64,000 nt of DNA, taken from Hedera helix. Lineage: Eukaryota > Streptophyta > Magnoliopsida > Apiales > Araliaceae. Every line of letters begins with the position of its first letter. The stretch's first letter is position 1. The position numbers were made by a program, and so were the translations under genes. The DNA lies in the NCBI GenBank assembly GCA_947179155.2, contig OX359278.1:27059297-27123296 (forward strand). Direction: 5' to 3'. Below, one piece after another: positions 37,089-49,500 of the stretch. Under the pieces are notes generated by a model. The model ran no database searches. It saw only the letters and a list, made by a program, of their open reading frames with translations, and was not told the DNA's origin.

Positions 37089-39811
37089 TGTTGACTTAGT
37101 CACACTCCGTTCTTTGGTTTTGATGATGACTTTATCTTTATACTAAAACCTTTAAATTGTATGATAAGATATATGCAACAAGTTAAAATACTAAGCTAGA
37201 TTGAGCGTCTTCTTACAGCAGTCAATTGGAATTATGCAGCAAACCAAATTACAGAACTGGATTAAACTGTTGATGAAATCGAGAAGCTTGAAAAAAATAT
37301 GAAGATTCTAAAGTGGACTTTTAGGAATCCTATGAAATCTTAGCATTGATTTATATTTCAATCAAAGCTCATAGGATTGCATTGCATATTAAAATATGGA
37401 CGTTAAAATCAAGTGTTTCATAAATAACTAAAAACGATATTCATGAATATTGAAAAACTTATTTTCATTTATTTGTATATTTAAAAGAGCTCTAATTAAA
37501 TCCAACATATTTTGAAAAAGATTATAAATCGATTATATCATCTTTTATTAACCGTTTGAACTTTCTATGTTAGATAAAATATGGTAACCGAGAATAAACA
37601 GTGTAATTGATTGATTGATAATCATAATTGATTGAGTGATTGATATTAAATCTAGATTATCATAATTAATTGATTAGATTACCATAATAAATTGATTGAT
37701 TGATTAGTGAATTGATTGATTGATATTAAATATAGATTACAATAATTGATTGATCTTAAATCTAGATTATCATAATTAATTAATTGGTTGATATTAAATC
37801 TATATTACAATAATTGATTGCTTGATTTTAAATCTAGATTATCTAAATTGAGTTTTTCATAAATTCATAATTGATTGGGCTAATTAATATAGACATACTT
37901 CAAATCAATTAGGACGGATAAAATGAGATTTATTTATGGGAACACGATTTGTTAGTTGTTTATTATTAATTTAAACTTTCCATAATATCTTAATTGATTG
38001 AGCTTTTCATAAATTATTTAATTGATTGAACAAATCAATTTCCATATTTTCATGATTGATTAGGCTAATTAATATATATTTTTTAAATCAATTTTAAAAA
38101 GCTAATTAATTAATTCTTCCCATAATAAGTTGAGTTAATTTGAAAATATATTTTAATAGATACTTTCTAAATAAAATCTATTACTATAAAATTTGGAATT
38201 GAGATTTCTATTGATTTGACATTCCATAATTGTCTTGATTATTTGAGCTAATTTATTTTCATATCTTTATATAAATTAATTGGGTTTTTAATAATCATGC
38301 AAGTAATCAATTAATTATGGAAACAATTAATTAATATAGAAATATTTTTTTAAAAAGCTAAATCTTGATTTAATTGAATCCTTCATATTATATTTAATTA
38401 ATATACCTCCTTGCATAATGTAAGTGTATATTAATATCTTTTTGGATTCATTTATTTCCCATGTGAATGGTTAATGGAATCTTAATTATCTAATTTAATG
38501 GACTAGCATCATGATTAACGTGACTGATAAGTGAACTAATATATCTTCCTTCCATATTAAATGTGCCTATTATTTAGTGAATCTTATTTGATATATTAAA
38601 TTGATTGATTTACATAAAGTAAGCAACAAGATTCCTTAATTAGGTGAAACTTGATTGGTTAATTAATTGCATGTAATGGTAACCAAATAATGGGTCTAGC
38701 AAAGTTAATTTTTCATTACCCAAAAAATCCTTCCAAGTGTTTCCAACAGTTTTATTCCTTGATTCATGCTATTAATTCCAATATTAATATTTCCTTGAAT
38801 GTCAAAGTATTCACAATGGCTATAATTATTTTTTATATAAACTAAGTCCATTGGCCAAGAATGAGTGTGGATTGAAATTGAATATACTCAGAGCATATAC
38901 AATATATATTTAACATACTAAGTATACAGATTATATACACTAAACAGGGAGAGATAGAATATTAAGTATATACATTGATCAGTCTAAACTCTTTATTATA
39001 GTCATTATCTAGGCAAGTTCCATTTCAAGTGAAGCAAAAACTACAAGCTGTGTTTTTCAAGTTTAATTAATTCCTTAACAACTTTGTTATTTTGAACTTT
39101 AACTGGTGATATCTTTATCACACTTTGATTATTGCATATTATTTGAGCTTTGTATTGAAATATATATCTTGCTTTGATCATAGTTTTTAGTGTAATTCTT
39201 TCTATTATTGTTAAAGTATTTGTTATTTAATCCAGGTTGGATTAGGAGGTTTTACATTCAAGTTTCAAGTGAGCTTAAGAGTTTGGTGAGTAGAGATACT
39301 CAAAAGGTGCATAGGTTTGCACAAGGTGATCAAAGGTGCTCGGGAAGGATTGGTCCTCAAAGGTTTTGGGAACTTAAGTTGTAAAGGGGTTTATTTGTAA
39401 ACCAAGTAAAATAATAAAGGAGTCTCCAATACTAGTTGGTATTAGACTTGGATTAGGCCACTAGAGAATAGAATAGGAGTCGAACTATGCAAAAATCTCT
39501 TATGTTCATGTGATTGATTGTTTGACTTTATTCATTCATTACATGCTTCAATTTTGAATTATAAAACATATTCTGAATGCTTTGACATATATATTTCATG
39601 AGAAAAATATCTATTTCAACTCAAGTCTTCATTTAATATAAGTAAAATAAATCACAGCAATAAAAGAATTTATTTCAGAGTCATCCAGCAAGCTGAATTT
39701 TGTAATAAAGCAGACTGTATTCTTAACAATTTTATTAAATTGCAAAAGACTGATATCGTTTGTTCCCACACTTATTTAACTCTCATTCTAAGTGTGCTTA
39801 CTTGAATTTTA
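37089..39811 (+). mobile_element. 2.7-kb Copia-type solo LTR, target duplication AAAGA
   Basis: It begins TGTTGACTTAGTCACACTCC and ends ..ACTTGAATTTTA, with AAAGA at 37084-37088 and 39812-39816. Cutting it out with one duplication gives the open minus-strand reading GNANISFSKVVAYVEGL, which proves the boundaries. The last A is preceded by T instead of C, a probable C-to-T decay of the canonical CA. The 3' part (39200-39480: ggattaggaggttttac, ctccaatactagttggtatt, ggattaggccactagagaata) resembles Copia LTR R-U5 sequence. A TTGATTGATATTAAAT-rich tandem repeat lies at 37610-37850. No coding region. Confidence 0.88.
37610..37850. repeat. Degenerate ~50-bp tandem repeat
   Basis: Four to five copies of a unit with attgattgatattaaatc, tagattatcataattaatt and attgattg, inside the solo LTR at 37089-39811. 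Copies vary in length and sequence. Confidence 0.7.
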
Positions 39812-39816
39812 AAAGA

Positions 39817-41200
39817 GATATTAGCATTTCCAACTTATTTATAACCTCTGGTTTTTCCAGAGTTATTGTCTTCAAATATTATTGCAGGACCATCTTTAGC
39901 TTTGAAGTTAGATAGAAGAGCTTTATTTCCAATCATATGCCTTAAACATCCACTATCAAGGTACTATATTGATTCATTAGACTCTGGAACCTACAAGAAT
40001 AACGATTATTTACTTTGGTACCATACTTGTTTAGGTCCAGCTTTGTCAGTTTTCTTGGGAACCCAAATCTGTTTGATTCTCGGTTGATTATAGCCAAAAA
40101 AAAATGCAGCAATATATCCATATCCATGATAGGTATAACATTTAACTTGTTACATCTGTGTATGTGTGTGTATAGATTTCTTTTCATCTAAAACACATGA
40201 GGGTTATATGTTTTTCTTTGTTGAACCTTGCTATAACTTCATACTATTCTACGATTTTGAGATTTCGTATAGTAAGGAACAAATCTACGATTTGGACATG
40301 GTTGGTTCGTATAGTTAGTTTTACTTAACTTCATGATTCTTCGAGGTACAATCGTAGACTTCGTCCTACTTTGCAATTTTACAAATCCTAAACTAATATG
40401 CGATCTGTTGCTCTTATGAATGACAATTTGATCTTCATAAAATGAATTGCTTATGTTCATAGGTTCTGCTGCTTCCGTAGATTTCACAAACACAATTCCT
40501 TTATTAAAAGAAGAGGAATTGCTATCACTAATATCCAAATTATTTTTCACATTTGGGGATGAATATGTTTCACCAAACCTTAGCCCTGATATGTCCGAAA
40601 AAAATCTCTGAATTGTGATTAGGCTGTCCGTAGATGAGGTGGATCTATTCCATAGCGAGATTGCCTTTTCTAGCTCTTTTATCTTAGAGATCAGAGTAGA
40701 CTCTCTCTGTGCATTTGTGTCAGTTATTTGTCGCAACTGATTATTCTCAGCTTCAAGTTTGGATAGAGATGCAGTGATCCGTAGAGCTACATGCTTCCAA
40801 TTCTACTTGCACTTTCTCTTTCTCCTCTTGAAGCAAATAATAGCCCTTTGATAGAACCCTGAACCATTTCATGATAGAACCCTGAACCATTTCATATACT
40901 TGTGAAATTCAAATGTAATATCATTAAATGCAGTTCTTAAATCATCAATATCAATATTAGGGGAGTTAAGATTAAATACCTCATTTATGTTAACTGCTTT
41001 ACGATCTGTGGTTCTAATGGAATCGTCATCTATAGCTATTAAGCATAGATTGGCTACTTGAGGTTCTTCATCATCATTAGATTTAGCACTTGTGTCATTC
41101 TCATAATTGTTCCATGAACCTTCAGTAATGAATCATTTACCCTTTTTGGGTTGTTTCTTGTAATCTTTAAATTCTTTCTTTGAATAGGATTTCTTCTTGT
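39817..41200 (-). pseudogene. Copia-A gag-protease linker and aspartic protease
   Basis: The protease active site reads YLDSGCLRHM on the minus strand, with Asp-Ser-Gly at 39949-39957, followed by KDGPAIIFEDNNSGK toward the insertion at 39811. Upstream (about 40000-40090) lies KQIWVPKKTDKAGPKQVW, a typical stretch before Copia protease. A 165-codon open stretch (40239-40736) begins with a heptad-like helix (STLISKIKELEKAISLW) and continues Ser/Asn-rich; it is the usual coiled-coil linker between zinc knuckle and protease. The protease would cleave Gag-Pol during particle maturation. Frames are interrupted, and the LTR insertion separates it from integrase. Confidence 0.85.
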
Positions 41201-42110
41201 CTTTCTTTAATTCTTATTTTAGTGGCTTGGTGCATTATACTATGTAGTGTACTAGCTTCTTGCAGTTATAGTAGAGACTCTTTTCTTGATCTCTATTGCT
41301 GTTCCCTTTGTTTGTAAAGTTCCTTCTGGGTCCTCTGTTATTGTTCTTCCTCATGAACTTCCTCAGTCTTTTTATTAGAAGAGAAACATCCTCATTATCA
41401 CTCTCTTCTTCATTTTTATCATCTGAATCAGATTTAACTCGAGCTTTAGATGTAGCTTCAGTGACCTTAAAAGTAACACCTTTGTCCTTCCTTTTTGCTT
41501 TAGAATTTTTTCTGCTCTTTGGTTTAGCTCAAGCTCATAGATAAGCAGATTTTCGTAGAGCTTTTGGACTGTCATTTCATGAAGATTCTTTGACTCTCCG
41601 ATTGTAATTTTTTTTGCATCCCCTTTACTTGGCAGTGCTCTTATGAACTTTATGTTAAGATCTTTGTTGGGATAGACCTTACCATAAGCCCTTAGGTTGT
41701 TGAGGAATATGTTAAACCTTTCATAAGTAGTAGTTATATTCTCTCCTGGAACATGAGTAAACATTTCGTATTGTTGAGTCAACAGGGATTGCTTGTTTTC
41801 CCTTACTTCCTCAGTGCCTTCATGCATCGCCAACAACGTTTCCCATACTTCCTTGGTCGTAGTACTGTTTACCACATTCTTAAAAAGCTCATCTTCTCAA
41901 GCCATGAACAGAATGCTCTCGACTCTTTTATCCATTTGAACTAGCCTTTTGTCGTTTTCTATCCATTCAGTTTTCTACTTGACTACAACTTTGTCAGGAT
42001 CATCAGGTGTGGATTTAGCTTAGTAGAGATGTAAGGACCATTTAAGACAATATCAAATAGTTCATCATCAATTGCGTCCATATATGCCTGCATACGAACT
42101 TTTTAGTTAG
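41201..42110 (-). pseudogene. Copia-A gag (UBN2-type) with decayed zinc knuckle
   Basis: Gag would form the particle that encloses element RNA. An open stretch at 41375-41875 shows TTKEVWETLLAMHEGTEEVR, LTQQYEMFTHVPGE, YERFNIFLNNLRAYG and a Lys-rich end, the UBN2 / gag-polypeptide signature of Copia elements. The N-terminus (to about 42110, AYMDAIDDELFD..) is in a broken frame. Near 41250-41290 the nucleocapsid knuckle reads YYNCKKLVHYIV followed by a stop and C, where the usual pattern is CxNCxxxGHxxxxC: the first Cys is Tyr and the Gly is Val, so zinc binding is lost. Frame changes after 41375. Confidence 0.82.
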
Positions 42111-42230
42111 TAATTTTTTCACTTACAAGAAGTGGTGGCTTATTACCTACCACTTCCAAGCTCAGAACCAGTTTTATGGTGTGCCATAGATCTACTCAAG
42201 CGGTTAAGCAATACATAATCAAAAGAACCT

Positions 42231-42242
42231 GGTCTGATACCA
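42231..42242 (-). promoter_or_regulatory. Copia-A primer-binding site
   Basis: Minus-strand TGGTATCAGACC begins two bases after the 5' LTR end (42245). The first ten bases match the complement of initiator-methionine tRNA; the last two differ from the usual GC. Confidence 0.85.
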
Positions 42243-42244
42243 CT

Positions 42245-43711
42245 TGTAGTTTCCCAGAGGCACAGAAAAGATCTAAAAGAAGGGGGTTTGATATGTCTTT
42301 TCAAAACTTGATTTTCTTTGATGTTAAATTATGAATAGTTAAGCAATATTAACTATGCACAGCGGAATAAACATTTAAAGATCCCCCTTAGAAAAGATTT
42401 TTCAAATATGATATTGAGATTTGAAAAGTAATAATAAGTTCACATAAAAATACAGTAAGTAAATGATAGAAAGTAAGTGCAGAAAATGAACAATAAAGAC
42501 AAGAAAATTTAAGTGATTCGGAGATGAAATAACTCCTACTCCACTCTTCTACTATATGAGTAGGAAATCCACTAAGGATGAGATCACAAAGATCAATTTC
42601 AACTGAACCACTATAGTTCCTTCAAGTCACTTAGTCTTGGTATATAAGGACATTTAGTCCAGATCACTTAGATCTCTTCAAGTCACTAAGACTTAGAACA
42701 ATGTCACTAAGACAACAAGATACAAATGATTGTTTGTTGTAAGTTGCTGCTAAGTTAGCAATACGATCTTCTTCTTAAGTACTTAGCAGCTTGAATGAGT
42801 TGTTAAGCTTTTCATAAAGTAGCCTTCAAAATTTTATTTTATTTATTGGCAGAATTTTAACCTTTTTTATTAGTGTCACTCTCCCTTTTTTTCTTTTTTT
42901 CTTTTTTTCTTTTTGATTTTGCTATTCTTTATATAAATTTCTTGAAATCTCTCTGTTGTAATATAGTTGTTACTCATTAAATGCTTCGATACTGAAGATC
43001 TTTGTTGTGGCTCCATTTTGGTGTTAGGTAAATAAGTTTTCAGCTGTGTCAGCGTATTAGAGTTCCAAATAAGGTAACTAGTTGACTGACTTTTCAGCAT
43101 CAAACTAGCCAATAGACAAGAACATACTCTGATTTTCTAATTTCACTTTGACTTGTACAAATTTCATTGGGCACTTCAATTTGTGGTACATCCTTTGTCA
43201 GTGGTCTAACAACTTTTACTTTATGAGATGAATTGAGGCTTTCTATATGATCTTAACTTTACTATGTGAACTGGGTTTACATTACGATCATAATGTTGCA
43301 ATACGATATGAGGCTTGCAATACAATTTAGCTTATGATATGCGAACTTTTTCTTGCAAATACGATTCAGCTTCTACTATGCGAACTTGTTCTTACAATAT
43401 GATTTAAAGTTGGAATATGGTCTGACTTTCAATACGATCTGATTTCTATAATGCAGTCTTCTGGATGTTATACAAACCCGCCTTGTACTATGACCTAACT
43501 TTGTAATGCGATCTCTAAAATTCTTATACTGTACGATAATTTTTCTTATAAGATCAACATAACAAGTTTGATCTTTTCTAAACTAAGTCCTTATAAATTT
43601 ATGTATTCAGTAAGTATTTTACAAAAGTTATTTTTACAAATATACATTAAGCATTAATCATTTCAATTTGTCATTATGTCATCATCAAATTTAATCATGC
43701 AGACACTAACA
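42245..43711 (-). mobile_element. Copia-A 5' LTR, 1.47 kb
   Basis: On the minus strand it runs from TGTTAGTGTCTGCATG (43711) to ..CCTCTGGGAAACTACA (42245). A TATA-like box (aaatttatataaaga) lies near 42935. The U3 has repeated aatacgatct / ttgcaatacgat motifs, the counterpart of the GATCGTA repeats in the plus-strand copies. It is uninterrupted and serves as the reference for the split 3' LTR. Confidence 0.9.
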
Positions 43712-44961
43712 TGAGGTTTTCTAATACATTGACTTATAAATTGATTTAATTATTAAAAATTAAGAATTAAGAATTAATTACTATATTGAATGATATATTC
43801 ATAAAAATAAAATAAAAATTTTACAATATTATAATTGTACAATAAGGCAATCTAAAACATAGATACTTTAGTTTTACAATGATCGTAAAATCATCTTATC
43901 TAATATTAATTAGTTAATATTATTGCAATAATTATATATATAAGCAAACATTTATAAGATCATCTTATCTAACATTAGTTAGTTAGCATTATTAAATAAA
44001 ATTTTATTACTACTTAGATAATATAGGTTGAGAACAAAACAATTTTTTTACAAAAATTATCTTACCTAATTTAAATTTATTAGTAATATTAAAATATAAG
44101 TATAAGTAGATTTCAAGTATATGTAGAATTTTATTATTACTTAAATAATACAATTTTAGAAGGAAACTATTTTTTTAAGAATTACTTTTATTGATCAACC
44201 ATATTATTTAATTATTCAACAAAAAATAAAAATTAATTACTCTACTCAATAATATATTTATAATAAAAATTCAAGAATATCATAACTCTAATATAAATCT
44301 CGGTAATTTGGACTGGTGTATTCGCTAGTAATAGCATAATACGCATTAGAAATTTGTACCAAATGGCTCATAACACTAGTTCTTCATCTACAAAGGTTGG
44401 TTCACAATGTTTAGGTATAAGAAAAGAAAATGGAGTGACTTGAGAAATTTTTTTAAAATTATTTTTTTTCTCTTTAATTCCAGAGATAGAGAAAGAGATT
44501 CTTCACTTATACACGAAAGCGTCTTAACATTTTCTTAAAATAGAATTAAATGCTTGAACAAGTGAGCACAAACATGTACATATCATGTTCTCATCCGCCT
44601 GAAAATTAACAAATTACATTATCATTTTGCCCGTATAACAAATTCAAATATGCTGTCTTATTATTGTATTCTTTATTCACTTACAAAATTAATTGTAAAT
44701 AAATAAATAAGGATTATGTGACAACAATCTACGAGATATATGTGACAGAGAGTGAAATAACAGATAAGACAGGATGAGACAGCAGAATTGGACTCCAGTT
44801 CAAGTTATCTATATAAATTTACATTGTGAATAATAACTAATCATTATAATTATAGTATGTTTAGGATTAGTTAAAAAAAATTAATTAGGATTTTTTATTA
44901 GTGATTTTTCTTATAATTAATTTTAAGGAAATAATTTTTGTTTGGTAAAGAAGATACACTT
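43712..44961. other. AT-rich spacer with interspersed-repeat copies
   Basis: No gene is seen. The AT-rich family described at 9803-11271 fills about 43740-44290 (aatcatcttatctaata, tacttagataatatagg, cctaatttaaattta). The rest up to the LINE target duplication is unrecognised low-GC sequence. Confidence 0.6.
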
Positions 44962-45121
44962 AAAGTAATAAAAAGTGTCTTTTAAAATATTTATAATATT
45001 AATCGATTCTCCTTAGCCGGGTCTAGGGTTTTCTCTCCCTTCGTGGAGTTTTTTCTCCCTCGTTTCAAATACGAGGGTTCAATTCCTTGTTTGTGTGTGC
45101 AGGGTAAAGTCTTCTGTGGGA

Positions 45122-46482
45122 ATGGAGGATGATGTGTGCTATGGTATTGATAAGATGAAGTTAACATCTGATGAGGAGGAAACGATTGCTATTTCGGATG
45201 ATGGACGACGGGACGCTATTGACGGCTGCAGTCTGAGTTTAATCGGAAAATTTCTCACTTGTAAATCCTATAATAAACTGGCAGCAAAATCCACAATAAG
45301 GCGAGCATGGGGATTGAATGAGTCTTTGCAGATTCTGGAGGTAGGACCGAATCTTTTCCAATTTAAATTTCATTCAGAGTTTGATTTGGATCGGATATTA
45401 AGAGGAGGTCCCTGGTCTTTTGATAACCAATTACTGTTATTGACAAGGTAGATGAAGGGCTTGACTGTGAAAAATATACGACTGAAGTTTGCTTCTTTCT
45501 GGGTTCAAATATGGGGTGCTCCTTTTGATATGGTTTCCCCCCAAGTAGCAAAGGAGATTGGGCTTCGATTGGGGGAGGTTGAGGAGGTGGAATGGAAGAA
45601 ACAGAAAGATGAAATCCATATGTTTATGAGAGTTAGAGTGGCTATACCAATTTCAAAACCTATTCGAAGGGGAGGTTTTATTGCCGGATCGGATGGTGTG
45701 AAGTCGTGGGTAGATTTTAAGTATGAAAGGTTGCCCATGTTTTGTCACTTTTGTGGCATCTTAGGGCATGATGTGAAACATTGTGCTGTGTACTATAATG
45801 CTGAGAAGAAAGGAGGCTGTATTGATTTTCATATGGTGATTTTCTTAAAGCAGCGGGGGGTCGGTTCAAATCTGCAAGTAGAAAAGAAGCAAGTCGAAAA
45901 GTTACTACTGAGGAGGAGGCAGGAAGTGAACCAGAGAAGGGATACCATAAGGCGGGGCAAGGTGGTCCGGTAGGAAGGGTGGAGGCACATACACCCAGTT
46001 CTGGAACAGATAAGGTTGGTTCCATGATTCAAGGAAATTTTGATGAAATTACGCAGTATGATAACGGTAGTAATGCTTGCTCTGCAACCGTGAAGGGAAC
46101 AAATTCTATTGTGAAATCAACTCCTTTATTTCAGCTTAATGAAAAGTCAGTAAGTGAAAAGTCGGTAACGATTTTTGAAGGAGGTTGCAGTGCTGAGCCA
46201 GAAATGATTTTTGAAGGAGAATGTAATGTTGATTTAATTTCTTATAATAAAGATGAGGGTCCAGTGCAGTTTCAACCAATAAAAGACCATAACGTAAATA
46301 TGGCTAGCAATATTTCAAACCAGGTAGCAGTGACTGGGTCCAGTTTTAAGCAGCCCAAAGGAACATGGACCCGTATAAATAGAATGGATTTTGGATTAAG
46401 TGAAATTACAAAGGGTATCACTTTATCAGGCCTGGGCAAGAGAGAAATATGTCAATCACAGGGTGGGCAGATTGATGAGTAG
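45122..46482 (+). pseudogene. LINE ORF1 (DUF4283 / zinc-knuckle RNA-binding protein)
   Basis: ORF1 proteins of plant LINEs bind element RNA and form the ribonucleoprotein. The DUF4283 region runs from SLIGKFLTCKSYNKL through LRGGPWSFDNQLLLL to the FWVQIWGAPFD segment; then a CCHC knuckle, CHFCGILGHDVKHC (about 45750-45790), and a Ser/Lys-rich tail. I start it at the ATG at 45122, since only nine codons precede it in frame. Two lesions are seen: an in-frame TAG at 45449-45451 where relatives usually have Trp (a TGG-to-TAG change), and a frameshift near 45830 after which the frame DFLKAAGGR continues through 45979 to the TAG at 46480. Otherwise intact. Confidence 0.9.
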
Positions 46483-46568
46483 CTAATGAAGAAAGGACGA
46501 TTGAACTCTGATGAAAATAACAGAGAATTGGGATCGGCGGGGGTGGAGAGCCACCCTTGCCGAGAGCA

Positions 46569-49500
46569 ATGAGGCTGTTAAGCTGGAACTGCCAAGGGCT
46601 TGGGAACCCTTGGACAGGTCGAAGTCTTCGCAAGATTGTGAGGGAGCAAGTTCCCACGGTATGCTTTCTAATGGAGACGAGACTTGATAAGGATGGCTTT
46701 GAAAAGTTATATGAAAATCTACCGTTTCAGAATAAATTTATTGTCAAAAATCCGGGGTCTGGGGGAGGAATAGCTATGTTGTGGAAGAATGAAGTTAAAT
46801 TAGAGGTGATTAATTCTATCTAAAGTCACGGAAGAAGATGGAACTGAGTGGTATTTGACTGGTTTTTATGGGTGGTCGGAAGCACAACTGAAAGGAAACT
46901 CTTGGAGCTTGTTGAATTTGTTACACACTTTTGTAGTGGGTCCTTGGGTGGTTATTGGGGATTTTAATGCTTACTTATATGCCTCAGAAAAGAAGAGTGG
47001 TAGGCAACCCCAGTTTGTGCAGATGGAAGCTTTTCGGGAGTCACTGAATACATGTCATCTTCAAGACCTTGGTTTTAAAGGGTTTCCATATACTTGGAAC
47101 AATAAGAGACCTGGGGAAGCTAATACCAAAATTCGTCTTGACAGAGGTGTTGCCAATAAGGAATGGATTGATAAATTTCAGTTTAGTAAACTTGTGCATT
47201 TATCACCTCATGCTTCAGATCACCTTCCAATTCTTTTATTTGTTAAATCTTTTAACAAACCAAGGCACCAATGTGAGAGAAGTTTTAAATTTGAGGAATC
47301 ATGGCTGTTACGAAATGACTATGAGAAGGTTATTAAGGAGACTTGGATGAAAACAGGGGAGGAAATGACAGGTTTGGATGCAGTTAGGGAAAAGATAAAG
47401 AACTATGGAGTGGAACTTATAAACTGGGGTTCTTCTATAACTAATCCGGATACTATTGCTATCAAAGATGTACAAAAGCAGCTGGACATATTGAATAAGT
47501 CTGAACAAACGAAAGAGTCTAAAGTGGAGTTTTTGAAGTTGAGTAAAAGGATTGATGAACTTCTCCAACAACAAGAAATTTTTTGGGCTCAACGGTCTCG
47601 AATAAACTGGTTAAAACATGGGGATAAGAATTCAAAATTCTTCCATGCCAAAGCAACACAAAGAAGAAGGACAAATTATATAAAAGGCATACGCAATGCA
47701 CAAGGACAATGGGTGGAGGGTTTGAATGATGTAGTTGAAGTAGCTTCAGCATATTTTGAAGATCTGTTTCGGGCAGGAGAGGGGACTCAAATGGAAGATT
47801 GTTTGAATGTAGTACAGTGTACGGTTACTGAAGACATGCGTGCTTCTTTAGTTACAGAGTTTACTGCAGAAGAGGTGAAGGTGGCTTTATTTCAAATGGG
47901 ACCAACAAAAGCTCCAGGACCTGATGGTATGAATGCTTTTTTCTATCAAAAATTTTGGCATGTTGTGGGTGATTCTGTTGTGTTAGCTGTTTTGGATTTT
48001 TTGAATAATGGTAATATGCTATCTGAGATTAATCATACAAACATTGTGCTTATCCCAAAAGTGAAACAACCGGAGAGTATGTCTGAGTTTAGACCCATAA
48101 GTTTGTGCAATGTGATTTACAAAATTATTTCCAAGGTGTTGGCTAACAGGTTGAAACAGATTCTACCTCAGATTATTTCACCCACTCAGAGTGCTTTTGT
48201 TCCGGGACGTCTGATCACTGATAATGTATTGATGGCTTATGAGATACTACATACTATGCATTCTAGACAAAAGGGGAAGAAGGGTGTCTTAACTTTGAAG
48301 TTAGATATTCGTAAGGCCTATGATAGGGTGGAATGGAACTTTCTTCAACGGATAATGGAAAAATTAGGATTTCCTGCTGTTTGGATTGACAGGGTAATGA
48401 ACTGTGTGAAATCTCCTACATTTTCTATTCTCATTAATGGGAAACCCTATGGTATGATTCATCCACAAAGAGGAATCCGACAAGGGGATCCGTTATCTCC
48501 TTATCTATTTTTATTGTGTGCAGAAGGTTTCACTGCTTTACTAAAAAAAGCAGAGTTAGATGGCCGAATTAAGGGTGTCTCCATTTGTAGAGGGGCACCA
48601 AAGGTTACTAATCTTATGTTTGCAGATGATTCATTACTGTTCTGTCAAGCAAATAAGACTGAAGGGGAAAATATAGCAAAAATTCTCCAAATTTATGAAC
48701 AAGCATCCGGGCAAAGTATCAATTTTGAAAAGTCTTCGGCTTATTTTAGTAGTAGCACTTCGGATCATCAGAGGAGCCAGATATTAGAGGTGTTGGAAGT
48801 AAAGGAGGGTGATCGCTTTGAAAATTATCTTGGTCTACCAACTTTGGTAGGGAGGGCCAAGTATCACACCTTCTCTTTTTTGAAAGATAGAATATGGAGA
48901 AAGCTTCAAGGATGGAAGGGTATGCTATTGTCTCAAGCGGGGAAAGAAATCCTTATTAAGGTCGTGGCTCAGTCCATACCCACTTATACAATGAGTGTTT
49001 TTCAACTCCCGATGAAGCTTTGTGACGAAATAGATGCACTATGTGCTAAATTCTAGTGGGGGCAATTGGGTACTGAACGAAAAATTCATTGGAAGAGTTG
49101 GGATAAGCTGACTAATTCAAAGAAAACAGGTGGAATGGGTTTTCGAAATTTGAGAGCTTTCAATCTAGCCATGTTAGCCAAGCAAGGATGGAGGATGGTT
49201 CAAGGCAATGGTTCGCTGCTTTATCAATGTTTCAAAGCAAGGTATTTCCCGAGATCAACTTTCCTAGATGCTAAAGTTTCACCAAATTGCTCATATGTGT
49301 GGAGAAGTTTGATGACTGCACAACCCATCCTTCAATCCGGCCATTTTTGGAGGGTTGGGAATGGTAATTCCATTAATGCTCTGAAGGATCGGTGGCTCCC
49401 TAATTTTCCTACTAATAAAGTGTTAAATCCAATTCAAAATAATCATAGTGAGTTGATGGTTTCTGAGTTGATTGATCCGGAATTGCATACTTGGAGAGTA

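Larger units (their letters stand above)
12438..43711 (-). mobile_element. Copia-A retrotransposon, disrupted, 31 kb with nested inserts
   Basis: On the minus strand the element runs 5' LTR (42245-43711), PBS (42231-42242), gag, protease, integrase, RT, RNase H, an extra 3' ORF, PPT (26032-26044) and 3' LTR (12438-13533 plus 25729-26031). Three foreign insertions (13534-25728, 27661-31860, 37089-39811) account for over 19 kb; without them it is about 12 kb. Domain order protease-integrase-RT-RNase H is diagnostic of Ty1/Copia. The extra ORF after pol is the position of the envelope-like ORF in Sireviruses, but assignment to that group is inference. Flanking 5-mers agggg (12433-12437) and tgagg (43712-43716) match only partly. 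Every gene is broken. Confidence 0.88.

Noticed and set aside
45060..45090. tRNA-like ggttcaattcc box
   Set aside because: No A box, no cloverleaf and no acceptor stem; it lies in the LINE 5' UTR.
47308..47752. Minus-strand ORFs of 77 and 94 codons within the LINE
   Set aside because: Antisense shadows of the LINE ORF2 endonuclease-RT region.
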